Positions 8,567-19,700 of a stretch of 22,476 bases of DNA are shown in pieces (positions within the stretch are counted from its first letter, which is position 1; each line of letters opens with the position of its first letter). The DNA comes from Beroe ovata. Taxonomy: Eukaryota; Ctenophora; Nuda; Beroida; Beroidae. The stretch is taken from positions 108,255-130,730 of the forward strand of contig CAMPET010000208.1 in assembly GCA_946803715.1 (NCBI GenBank), written 5' to 3'. The translations under genes and the position numbers were made by a program. Under the pieces are notes generated by a model. It saw nothing but the letters and a program-made list of their open reading frames with translations. It was not told the DNA's origin and made no database searches.

Positions 8567-10379
8567 ACTGAGCAGACCCCCCTGCTGTGAGACACATTTG
8601 TGAGACACTTCCTGTTTCAATAAAGAGAGGAGCTTTTATTGGGAATTTTTATCCAATGTCGTTTTACCAAACTGTTATTTTATACCCACTTAACATTTTA
8701 ATAGNCTTGCAATTTGCAAAAAGTTGGGAAGTTATTTTTACCAACAGAATGGAGAAGTGTATTTGTCTCATAATTTCCACGATTTCATATTCGATTTCAT
8801 ATTCGATGTCGATTTGGGACGGATTGTTACTTTCATTTGCGATTGACATAGTACATAGTACATTGATGGACTGTGATTAGGGACAGAATGAATTGTATTG
8901 TTATGATCGGTTCCAGAGATGAATATCCCATACACGATGTGATAACAGGTCGATTGTGAAATGATTGTGTTGAATGAGGGACTATTTGTATAAGTTTGCT
9001 CTTCTCAACCCTTGTTTTTGGTGTGCTGATTGTGTGTGCTTTCTCCCCCGAGTCTGATTCAGGTCTCATAGGAGTGGTTGTTTTTACAACTTTTTGGTGG
9101 TACATACATAATTGTTACTATCTCAAGGGCAGATATTGGATGCATGCATCTCGGTCTCTTGTACTTCATGTGCCTTGTTAGATCTGATCAAAATTTCCAC
9201 CAAATCTGTATTTCTATCTGCTCATTCTGTTCGCCGTTTTCCCCTTGTTACCCACCGCATTTGCCAGACTTGACTTATTGACTTAATAAAAACCCGTTAT
9301 TTTTCCAAAAAGGAAACATAAGCACCAACTTACACTTACACTTACACTTATCCGGGCACTGGAATTGTGGAGCACTACTTCTCATAAGATTTGAAACAGA
9401 TAACACAGATTACACAGGGAGTAACTTGTTCACTATAAATGTTTTACCTGTCAACTGTAGTGTTGACACTACAGTGTTTGTAGTGCTGATGCAACTGATA
9501 TTAGTGGGGAGTGCAAGTTCTGGGACAGCACTATGCTGGTAGAGTAGACACTGAGCAGACCCCCTGCTGTGAGACACATTTGTGAGACACTTCCTGTTTT
9601 AATAAAGAGAGGAGATTTTATTGGGGATTTTTATCCAATGTCGTTTTACAAAACTGTTATTTTATACCCACTTAACATTTTAATAGTTTTAATAGATTTC
9701 AGTTTTTGATGCCCATTCCAATATTACCCTGTGTAAATGTGTGTGTGACTGGGAACAATGTCAATAACTGTACAATAAATCAATATAAAGTTAATGAAAA
9801 GTCTCATAAAGCCTCACACGTCAGATTCAGCAGTAGTGCAATATTGTGTCATTGTAACATTCAGACATACTGCTATAGTTCCTGAATTCTGTTGTCAGGG
9901 AAACATTCAAATTATTGTCATTGTTTATTGATCATTATGCTTTTAACTAAATCATCTGCGATTAATTGTGTCAGAATTTAAATTAGATTGTTTTGAATCG
10001 ATTGTAAAAAATAACTTCAATTCAATATCCATGATCTAACGCATAGTCCCACATAGGTTACATGAATAGAGAATAGAGAGGCGTGAAATAGAGAGAACGC
10101 CGTGAGAAAAGGTCAGTGTTTCCACTATCAACTATCTAGTACTATCGTATGGTTCTTGATTATGCTATACGTCAGTATGCGTTTCAGTATGTTAAAGTAG
10201 CGGCAAATAGAGTTGTTGTGGCGTTGTGTGTTTCATCCAATCATAAGATCTGAGTTCGTAGGCGTGAAGGGTCCAAAAGTACCCTTACAAACAAAGTGAA
10301 GACAAGAGAAACAAATGATAAATTGAAGACGATGACTGATAAAAAAGCCCCAATCCTAGAAAATTATTCTGACTCTGCC

Positions 10380-10560
10380 TCTCGCGCGAATTACGCGCGC
10401 CATCTCACTGTTGGAAGCAAACAATTTCATAGTGACCGTAATATTAGCGTGACGCGCGCGCGGGATATTTTTTCGCGCCATTTTCACCCAGCCTGTATTT
10501 CAGAGTTGGATGTGAAATAGTGCGACAAGAAGAGAATACAACCAGTCCCATATTTCTCAG
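10380..10560 (+). promoter_or_regulatory. CpG-rich promoter-like region with E2F-type site
   Basis: Clusters of CGCGCG at 10382-10400 and 10450-10462, and TTTCGCGCCA at 10471-10480 matching the E2F core. It lies just before the ATG at 10562 and is the natural promoter or 5' leader of the plus-strand gene. A 74-codon open frame at 10296-10520 overlaps it; it ends before the gene and shows no protein character. Confidence 0.45.
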
Positions 10561-10561
10561 A

Positions 10562-13039
10562 ATGGAAGTGGTGAGTCTGCACACTGAGCTATTATCGATA
10601 TCTATATTCTACATTTGTAGATCGATGATAGAGCTGTCGGGAATTTCGTTCGAATTTTCATTTTCATTAGCGGTCTAGCTATATCAATTTAATGAACACT
10701 CGAACTCTTTTACACATTGTTGCACTTCCCAGGAAAACGCAAACAGACTGCAATCGAATAACGAGAACGACGCTAGCGCCCTACTTCCATCTGTCGCATC
10801 AGGTCTGGTTAACTCCGTGCTGGAGAACGTGAATGATCAGATAAAATCTGGCAGTATTGAAGTTTCCCAGAACGAAAATGGAACTCAGGAGGTGTCACAG
10901 AATATAAATGAGGGCGAACCCGTCATTTCACGCACCTCACCCACACTTATACCGGAAATAGAGTCTGCTATGGAGGAAACTAGCATACAGGAGCCTGAAA
11001 TAGAGGAAACTGAAATTCAGGAACCTAGCATAGAGGAACATAGTGTACAAGAACCTGAAATACAAGAACCTGACATTCAGGATCACAGCTCACAGGATCA
11101 CAGCTCACAGCAACACCATAGCTTGCAGGAAGTTAACATGAACACCTCACTCACCTCACTCGATATTCCGGACAACTCAGGTACTCTACTGAGTGTACTG
11201 AGTGTACTCAATGCTCATGTTCTCTACTCAGTGTACTGAGTGTACTCAATACTCATGAACCCGTGTACTGAGTGTGCTGAGTGTACTCAATGCTCATGTA
11301 CTCTACTGAGTGTGCTGAGTGTACTCAATACTCATGAACCCGTGTACTGAGTGTACTGAGTGTACTCAATGCTCATGTACTCTACTGAGTGTGCTGAGTG
11401 TACTCAATGCTCGTGTACTCTACTGAGTGTCCTGAGTGTACTCAATGCTCATGTACTCTACTGAGTGTACTCTATACTCTATACTCATATTGTGAAATAC
11501 TCATACTGTGCAGTAGTGTACAGAATGTGTGTTATTAACACACACACATGCCACACACATCACTCGAATGTATATATCGAGCGATTGATCATTGAGAACT
11601 TGTGTGTTTTCAGGGGAGAAACCTCTACAGAAATCAGCTTCAGACGGAGTGGTGACTGTTCTTGTTAGTGAAGCTGCTGACAACATAAACGATGTAGGTG
11701 TTAACAAAATGCACAGTGAACACGTTGGTAAACTGTTGAGTGACATCCAGTGACAAGTCGAGATAGTAAATCATAATTCCTCTGTTTTACGAACTCATAC
11801 CTTTTGACTTTCAATTCGACTGAAAATGATACTGTATGTTGAAAGTGTTCAAACCAATTAATGACGAACCATCGCTTCGTTTATTCGAGTTCGCAAAACA
11901 GAGCAATGCTGCCTAGCTTATCACCCTGAAAATCCAAAGTTTTAACCGTAGATAACTACATCCATGATTGTCAATCATTTTCCAGACACAGAAATACATA
12001 ACACCAATTCCTCTAAGAAAGCTGCTGAGAAATCTCCGGTTCAAGAACAAACGACACAACTGGAGGCTAGACCAGCACCAGCTGGGCGGAGAGGATCGTA
12101 CTTTGTAGAGGAGGAGGGGGGAGGAGAGCAGCAACAACAAGAGGAGGAGGAGGATGAGTTTAGTGAGGCATTTGCCGGGAAACAGGAGAAAAGTGAGTGA
12201 ATTCGGTGGGGGAATATGTCGGAATTCAGAGAATTCGAAATTCCGTATGTGCGTTTTGAGTCTGTGATTTGAACTGCGCACTGTTTTTGAGCATGCATTG
12301 TGAATGCACGCAATCTGAAGGTGCAGAAGTGATAGCATTGGAGACGAAGGTGAAGCAACTCCAGGATAAGGTCAAGTCATTGACACAAGAAGTGGGGGTG
12401 AAAGACGCGTCGCTGGCGGAGTCTGAGAAACAGAGAATATATCTCGAGAAAGATCTGAACAGCATGTATGCCAAATTGAAGTGAGTATAAGTTGTACTCA
12501 ACAAGCATTGAGTTGCAACAAGCATTGGGCCGCAATGTGGCTATCCACACAGAGTAACAATGACTGGGTATTGAGTCACTCAGGGTACATTCTCAGTGAT
12601 TGACAATGTTTGTCCCCATATCACATGACCAGCCCCATAACATAACCCATAACACAGTCGTGCTGACAAGAAAACAGAGCAACAACAAAAACAGGATGGC
12701 GAGATGGTCCCCACAAAGAAAGCGGGTCCCAGGCCCGCAGCCAGGCCGGCCCGCAATGAGCGGGTTGAGAAGTCCCAGAGTGATAGTAGTAAGCTCTGTA
12801 CTCTGCTATAGAGAGTACCACGCTGTGTGTAACCATGGTAACAGTGTTACCATGGCAACTGTAGTGATATTTGAATCACTGTGGTGAAAGCTACTGCAGT
12901 GTTATATGTGAAGGTACATGTATGTAACTCATATTGGTTAGGAAAATTGAGACAAAGGTTTTTACAAATTAAGAATGAATTTTTTCGAGCTGCATTTTTG
13001 TTTTTGGCTTGTTTTTCAGCCATCCTGTTAGTTTTTTGA
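10562..13039 (+). CDS. Acidic coiled-coil protein, ~360 residues, seven exons
   Basis: I do not recognise the family. Exons 10562-10570, 10733-11180, 11614-11727, 11986-12192, 12327-12480, 12658-12788 and 13020-13039 join with consistent phases to 360 residues. In order: an amphipathic helix at 25-40 (ASGLVNSVLENVNDQI); Glu/Gln repeats at about 85-130 built on IQEPEIEE and SSQDH; a second amphipathic stretch at 165-179 (VVTVLVSEAADNIND); an acidic, Gln-rich patch in exon four with EEEGGGEQQQQEEEEDEF; a coiled coil at about 261-310 with leucine/valine heptads; a basic Ala/Pro/Arg tail (KKAGPRPAARPARNERVEKS) ending ILLVF. Both amphipathic helices fit the PKA RII-anchoring pattern, so an AKAP-like scaffold is possible. 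The exon-five acceptor (12320 or 12326) and exon-three donor are uncertain, and the last 20-base exon is the least certain. Reading on at 12788 gives an alternative stop at 12811. Confidence 0.7.
11181..11490. repeat. Minisatellite in intron two of the coiled-coil gene
   Basis: About eight variants of a 36-40 base unit made of TGTACTGAGTGTACTCAATG and CTCATGTACTCTACTGAG. It starts directly at the splice donor after exon two. Confidence 0.9.
12829..12859. promoter_or_regulatory. Pair of perfect X-box-like palindromes
   Basis: GTAACCATGGTAAC (12829-12842) and GTTACCATGGCAAC (12846-12859), three bases apart, in the last intron of the coiled-coil gene. Both match the RFX X-box. Confidence 0.5.
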
Positions 13040-13896
13040 GAGTGGCTTGATTATTCAATCTTGCGATGAGGGAAAGGCCGGGTTTTTTTCGACAGAACAG
13101 TTTCTGGTTGCAGAGATGTTATGTAGGTACTGTATAATAGTTCAGGATGATATTATGCTCATGTTATTGCATTTCCACTTTTCACAAGCAATCCTCTACA
13201 ACTTGGTACTCGCCCTGATACTGAATTCTACATTTGTACAGAAAATAGTGCAGTGACGCGCTCAGCCGCGCACACACTACATATACTGTCAGTGCGGCGT
13301 TCGCGCGTTCCACACAAGTAAACGTTACAGTTCGGTTCTCAGAAGTGACAACACTTCTCATAGCTGGACACTGTAATAGAACGACATGGTTATGTCATAG
13401 TTGGAATTGAGCCAGGAAACTGTGCTGACACTTATCACATTGCATTCCATGATCTAACTAACTTCAATTAGTAAAACGATGAAGATTATCAGCACAAAAT
13501 GAACATTCTCTCAACAATGGTACAGAACAGAATGAGAAGTACGAATTTATCTGAAAGTGACATTTATCTGGTGAAAACATTGCAAAAATGCTATTGTAGT
13601 ATACGACCGTATCAACAGTGTAAATGTTATTTAGATGACTATGCTTGATACAGGTTATGCACAGAACATTCAATTTGAAATAAATAATCGGCAGCAATTT
13701 GCACTAGATACAACAAATTAGCGATAGCATTTGATCAACATAACATCAACTTTTCCAACAGTTACAGTCCATATATATAACAATACATTAGTCCATATAT
13801 TAGTGTGTCCAGAATAGTGTCCATAGTAGTCACTGACCAGTAATGGACACTAAGAAGCTTTCCACAGTCCACTATAATCACAGCCGTTCTCTCTCT
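13040..13896. other. Intergenic region between two convergent genes
   Basis: 3' ends of the plus-strand coiled-coil gene and the minus-strand guanylate kinase gene face each other here. AATAAA on the plus strand at 13679-13684 could end the former. A small CpG-rich patch (GACGCGCTCAGCCGCGCACA, then GTTCGCGCGTTCC) lies at about 13255-13310, away from any expected promoter. No exon is supported. Confidence 0.5.
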
Positions 13897-15848
13897 CTAT
13901 TCGTCTATGAAAGGTTTGAGTGCTGCACTGAGCTCTGAATAAGCTGTGTTGAGGTCATCGTTTACGATAGTGTGATCAAAGAGCTCTGGGTGCTTCGATA
14001 TGTACTCCATGTCTTTCTGAAATAAACGATGTTACGAGCGAACGAACATAAATACAGACACATGCACACTCGCACATACATACACAGTGCGCACAACCAC
14101 ACACAAACTGAGTAACAGACATGCGCGCACACACAAAAAGATTTTACAATCGGTATGAATGTCACGTGTTAGAACTGTCACGTGTCACTCGTGCACGTGC
14201 AAATAACTGTCAGAACCTGTCGAAAGGTTACATTTAATGAAACTCGTAGGACGCAATTACTATACATTCGGACATGATGCAATACCCTTCTCCCGGCATA
14301 TATCCAGTGATCCACTGGGAAGTTAGTATGAGTAAAGTAATACTGTAATACCACATAACGTTTAGAGAAGCTAATGAATCAGGATCTGAACATTTAACCA
14401 GATGATATTGCCCAACAGAGTGACTACTCTAAAATCTACAGATTTGTATGTTCGAAAATGTCAAAAACCAAAATTCTGCAGATCGAAGAACTTTTCATAT
14501 CGTATTACAAACACTGCCTTCAACAAATCAACTCTACAGAATTGTATCAATACCACAACAATTAAAATTCCTGCTTCTTGGAATGTCCCACATACCTCTG
14601 CTTGAGTGAGTCTCTTGTCCAGACTATCCTTATCCTCAGTCTGACGGGCTCTCAGTCTCTGTTCTAAGCTCTCGAATGAGGGAGGTTTGATGTACACAAA
14701 GATTGGTCTCAGTCCAGCATTCCCCAGCTGTTTCACCTTGACAAGAATTACTGTAATAGAACACATGGGACAATTGTTCCGTGAAGTACAATGAGTATTG
14801 AGTAATTAGTGAAGTGTGTGATCAGTGAAGTCTGTGTTCAGTGAAGTGTACACAGTGAAGTGTACAAAGTGAAGTCTGTGTTCAGTGAAGTCTGTGTTCA
14901 GTGAAGTGTGTACAGCATTTGTGGATTGCTGTTATTTTATGATTTGAATGAACTTCATGAACTTAGCTACACCAGGTGTCCTATTATACTGGAGTTAGTA
15001 TTGTTTACAGCACTGATAATCTAGCACCACATAGCCGTGGCCATGTATAACACTCTATAGTGTAGTCACTAAACTAAGGGACATGAGTGTCTCATTATTC
15101 CATTTATAGAATAATTCCCTCTCTCTCTTACCTGCAAGACACCCTGTAGTTCAATGTCAAGGATACAGATCTTGTTATTGTTACACACATTCTCAACAGC
15201 TGTTACACTGGTCCCATACAAGTTACTCCCAAATTCAGCATGCTCCAGAAACTTGCCCTCTGATAGCAGACACTGCATCTATGAGAGAACAGAATCATGT
15301 GAAAGAACAATTCAAAAATAGCTACAAATGATCAAACCTGAAAATTCATTTTTACTGATTACTGATAAGTGATTTTTACTCAAACCTCTTCACGCTCAAT
15401 GAAGTGGTAATGTATACCATTTTTCTCCCCAGGTCTGGGTTTTCTAGTTGTATGAGATACTGAGAATCCAAACCTACAAAATGCAGTTAGGGGTTACAAA
15501 AATTCAGTTAGAGTTACCTTTCTGCATAAGATATTTACAAACAATCTTTCAAGACATGTTGCATATCTATTGATCAGAAAATCAGTGAATCAGAAAATTC
15601 TCTTCAGATAATTGAAACCTGTTTGGGTGATTTGCAAATAATCTTTCGAGAAGTGTACTTTTGCCACATCCTGAGGGTCCAGTGATGACTATGAGAGTTT
15701 TTGGTTCAGTTGAGATTGTTGGTCCATGAGAACTGAGGTTACCCATTCCATTACATACAGCTGCTCCCATGTTCGTTGAGGCTCTGGCTAACATATCTGG
15801 TAGCTTAATAATAATGAAGTAAGACTTGCAATGTTTGCTGATCAGCAA
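13897..15848 (-). CDS. GUK1: Guanylate kinase
   Basis: Guanylate kinase converts GMP and ATP to GDP and ADP, an essential step in GTP and dGTP supply. Five exons, 15619-15848, 15386-15473, 15132-15278, 14596-14736 and 13897-14016, join in phase. Exon one has the ATP-binding P-loop GPSGCGKST; exon two the GMP-binding [19 protein letters not shown]; exon three [13 protein letters not shown] and the ILDIELQGV strand; exon four the lid-like [17 protein letters not shown]; exon five the final helices ending KPFIDE. The start is uncertain. ATG at 15848 gives 241 residues, 15794 gives 223 and 15770 gives 215; human cytosolic GUK1 is 197. The longest forms add an N-terminus poor in acidic residues with K and R, which could be a mitochondrial presequence. 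An acceptor-like ACCAG before 15795 means an upstream 5' exon is possible. The catalytic motifs look intact. Confidence 0.96.
14805..14915. repeat. Minisatellite in guanylate kinase intron three
   Basis: Tandem GTGAAGTCTGTGTTCA and GTGAAGTGTACA units of about 12-17 bases. Confidence 0.85.
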
Positions 15849-16738
15849 AATGGAGCAATGTCAGAGTAGTCTTTGGGACTTATGAAAAAAAAGGTCATCA
15901 CTCTCATCAGTGATCAACAATTACAAATAATGAATTAAATACAAGGGACTAAGCCCATCTGTCTTGATAGTGTATGAATTAAAAATTGATGTAATTAATA
16001 CATTAATACAAGAATAATCAATAATGATCTGTGAAAGTATCCTAAAAATAAAACACAAAGTACAGTTAGGATAAGTAAATTGATATCATCGAACATAAAT
16101 GATAATTAATCAATGATATTTTTAATGAATAAAATTATAAATAATGGACGTGAGCGAACGCGCGCGGCACGAATTTGCCAGCTTTGCGCGCGACCGGTGA
16201 AGCAGTGCTCATCCATCATCACGCTCGATCAATACTGCATTGATTGGCCGCGCCACGCACAATTGGCGTCAATTTTTCTCGGACCCGCGCCGTCGTGCCG
16301 CGCGACGTTAGATCACGGACGACGTCGACGGAGTGACTGGCGACTGCAACTGCAAGCCAGGCAAAAAGCTTAGTTAACTGTTAAACCTTGTCAGATTTTA
16401 TCTGACCTGGCCTCGGATATTATTAAAACAAAATAAACAAGACAGATAAAATCTTTCAACCGATTACATGCGCATTGCGCAGCTTTAATCATTAATGGTC
16501 ACACGACCCGAGAATGGAGAAAGAAGAAAGGCAGCAAATAATATAACAATGAGAATGAACATTAGCATTCGATTCTGCATTGAACAAAATCAGCATTATC
16601 ATGAGCGTCATGAGTGATGCAATGCTGGATGCATATTCTATTGATCAGTTATTGAAAAAATCCATTTCAAAAATCATCAATTATCAATCACAATGCACCT
16701 GCAATGGCCACATCACTCTGCATTCCAATTATAATTTG
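15849..16738. promoter_or_regulatory. GUK1: Intergenic region with CpG-rich promoter of guanylate kinase
   Basis: Between the COG8 stop and the guanylate kinase start, both on minus. A GC-rich patch at 16147-16335 with many CGCG steps contains an NF-Y box (GGCCAATCA on minus, near 16240-16250) and a second ATTGG near 16262. TGCGCATTGCGCA at about 16469-16481 is a symmetric NRF1-like repeat. The remainder is AT-rich. ATTAAA on minus near 16484-16489 could serve COG8 polyadenylation. Confidence 0.5.
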
Positions 16739-19700
16739 TCAATTCTGGACATTATTTTGTCCAGCTTCCAGGGAACCTTCAATTTCAGATTCCGTGTTCT
16801 CCATTATTGCAATTTCCACTTCTTCCGCTGATGATTCATTCTCTGATGAGCCTGATTGTGAACCGGAGTCATGCTGCAAATTTGTCTGCTGAGTGTCTTC
16901 TGATACAGATACCGATTGCTCGCCTTCATCGCAATGCTGGATACCCGCGTCAGCAGCAAAGTCCAATGAGTCATCACCCTCAGCTGCGCTCATCGGCACA
17001 TCACCAGTTACCATGGCAACATCAGTTTGTTGGGCAGTAATAACGTCATCAACATCAGCAACTGTGACGTCATCAGCAACTAAGGCAGCGTCATCCGATG
17101 TGGGAAGATCAACATTGGCAGCATCATCAGTTGTAGTAGCATCATTATCGGTAACCAAGTCAACATCACTAGTTACTATGGTAACATCATCATCAGTTAC
17201 ATTGTCACCACTCATGGAAGTGATATTGCTAACATCCTCTTCATCGGCAACAGTAAATGGCAGATCAGAGAGCAGAATTTTAGTTGCTGGAGATAAGAAT
17301 GGATGCAAAGGGGCCTGCAGTTCCGTTACATCTAGACTTAGTTTCGTCTTGTTTTTAAACCTGAGGTGGAGTGATCAATCACAAACTCGACGGAGAATAT
17401 CTGTATCAAAATTAGTAACTTCTCCAGCTACTAGGCAACTCACGACTCTGTGCCGAATGTGCGGTGATTGTAAATCTCCGGCAGAACTCTAAACACAGTT
17501 TTGAAGTTGTTATCAATGAGTGGTAGCATCTCCAGGACAATTATTGTAGAGTACTTTTCCACTTCAGCGGGATGATCCCTGAAAATAAACCGGGAATTAC
17601 ATTATGAGAAGACAACTACAAGGACAACTTGATAAATCTAGAAGTAAAACTGATAATGATCAATTAATGAGTGTGATAACTTACTCTAACTTATTGACAG
17701 TTTCCCTTATCACGGTCATGAGGGAATTCTGTATCTGCTGAGCGAGATTTAGGTTCAGAGACACCGGTGCACAGTGTCTCAGCTCGTTGAGGAGGTTAAT
17801 CAGGGAGTTAGTGTATTGTGCAAGGGGGGTGATGTTAACCAGCGTGGGGTCACCTGGTGTTAGGGAGTGAGTTAACATTGTTGTTAGGGAGTGTTGTTAA
17901 CATTGTTGTTAGTGAGTGAGTTAACACTGATATTAGGGAGTGAGTCAACATTGTTGTTAGGGAGTGAGTCAACACTGTTGTTAGGGAGTGTTGTTAGAAA
18001 GTGGAAGACTGGATAATTGGTTGGGAATTGTGACTAGGGAGTGACAGTGTTTATAACGTAGGAGTTTTTGTAACAATATCAGAAGCATGATCACACACAC
18101 AGAGACTGTGATGATGTTTTACCGTGATAAGTGACGTCTAGCAGCGTGTCTGAAGTCAGCAGGAATGCCGCAGTAGCTGCCTCCACTTTACTGATACACA
18201 GTTGCAGTATTCGCTGTTGAAACAGTGGCACCAACACTCCCCTGAAATCTGTCCCCACTCGTCCTGCAGTGAGATTATTCGTTACTTTGAATTTCAAACT
18301 AGCGACCAAATTAACGTTATCCTAGCCAGTCACACACTAACCTAGTGACATCCCAAAGTACATTGATTGGGCGAGTGTTGAGTCCAATATTGCTCCACTA
18401 CATCTAGGCAAGTTGTCGTTGAGCAATTGTAGGAAATAGCTCACCTAAAAGAAGGTATCCTATAACAGCCAAGAGTCAGTTTTTGACGCATGAGATACCT
18501 TCCTGCGCGCGCCGCCGCGCAACAAGGTCATCATTTCCGTTGGTTGGTCAATTTTATCTGGAGGAAAGAACGTTCACGCGCGCAACGTAAAATACTCATT
18601 TGCTAGAATTTTGTGACACAATTTCACAACAATGGCAAAAAGTTCAATTAATCAGAGTTAATATCTGATCTTTCTGAAACCTGCTGATGGAGCCATGAAT
18701 TGAAGATCAGTCCCGCTGATTTATCCTCAATGAACACTGATCTGTATTGTGTAATGATATCGAACAAGTTAACTCTATAACTGTCTATCATTTTACACAT
18801 GTAGTATTGAACTGAAAATAGAGTGGTTACCAGCTTACATTGCCGATCGTATACAATCAAACTAAGATAAGTTACACTAACTTTCATCCTTGTTTATGTT
18901 GCTGATCACATTCCTAAACCATTCCGTTCTCACTCTAAGAAATTTGACCTGGGAATTATAGTGAGGCATCGTTTACTCATAGCAGATGATTACCAAATTC
19001 GAGCACCCCTATCGTTGTAATGTGTATTTTACTAACAGGTTATTTTACTAACAATAACCATGTCATTACAAAAACTCCGAGAAATAACTTCCCTGCCACA
19101 ATGATTACCTTGAGTTGGGTGTCTGTGTCGGTACCAATCCGTCTGAGAAGTCCCACACTCTTCAAACACTGTGCTAATGATATCTGACCCTGCAACTGCT
19201 TCATCAGAATCTCCTCCATATTCGTAATGCAAGCGTCTGATTCTTTCTTTATCATCTGAAAGAACAACCATGATTTCTCTGTGCAATTGCTGGCGTTTCC
19301 TACAAGTAGGTATATACTTGACATGTGACTCAAACAGAAATTGAGGACATTGATTCAAACAGGAAGTGAGGACATTGATACAGAGATAATAATAATAATA
19401 ATTCTGGTTAGGGGGGAGTGCTAATATAATCAAACCTGTATAATGGGAATGTCAGTGAACTTGGCGGAGAGTCCCGTTACAAAGCCATGCAGCTCTAGCC
19501 CCTCTTCGAAGAAGTTATTTCTGATACTGGTGTCGATAAGTTGGGGCAACTCCAGTATTTCTAGTATTTGTGGGTGTTTGATAATACTCATGTTCGCTTC
19601 TTTCCTCCTGCAATCAATTGATCAGTCCGATCAGTCCGATCAGTCTACAATGTATGCATGAGAATGAACAACCCGTATATTATACACAACCCGGATAAAA

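Larger units (their letters stand above)
7579..9686. repeat. ~1.1-kb segment in two adjacent copies, each preceded by N
   Basis: Copy A is 7579-8704 and copy B is 8706-9686. Both begin CTTGCAATTTGCAAAAAG right after a single N (7578 and 8705), and A ends CACTTAACATTTTAATAG just where the same words occur in B, which then continues into unique sequence. They differ by many substitutions and by indels that break reading frames. The 153-codon minus-strand frame of copy A (7701-8162) is disrupted in B, so it is unlikely to be a gene. The pattern fits two alleles assembled in series. Confidence 0.85.
7467..10561. other. Intergenic region between SNRPB and the coiled-coil gene
   Basis: Both flanking genes point away from it, so promoters for both are expected at its ends. 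Most of it is the duplicated segment 7579-9686. From 9700 to 10370 it is AT-rich without supported exons. Canonical AATAAA hexamers on the plus strand occur near 8618, 9600 and 9774, but no gene leads into them. Confidence 0.6.

Noticed and set aside
10296-10520. 74-codon plus-strand frame before the coiled-coil gene
   Set aside because: It ends before the ATG at 10562; an intron linking it would be only about 50 bases, and it has no domain. It is probably promoter or leader.
11913-12358. Minus-strand frames of 141 and 105 codons
   Set aside because: They are antisense to exons four and five of the coiled-coil gene; the Ser/Leu/Cys runs are the reverse of Glu-rich codons.
14461-14595. Extension of the guanylate kinase exon-four frame past 14596
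   Set aside because: A GTATGTGG donor at 14595 and the conserved final exon at 13897-14016 show the reading-on is intronic.
16893-17492. 199-codon plus-strand frame
   Set aside because: It is the antisense shadow of the last COG8 exons; the minus frame continues a conserved protein in phase.
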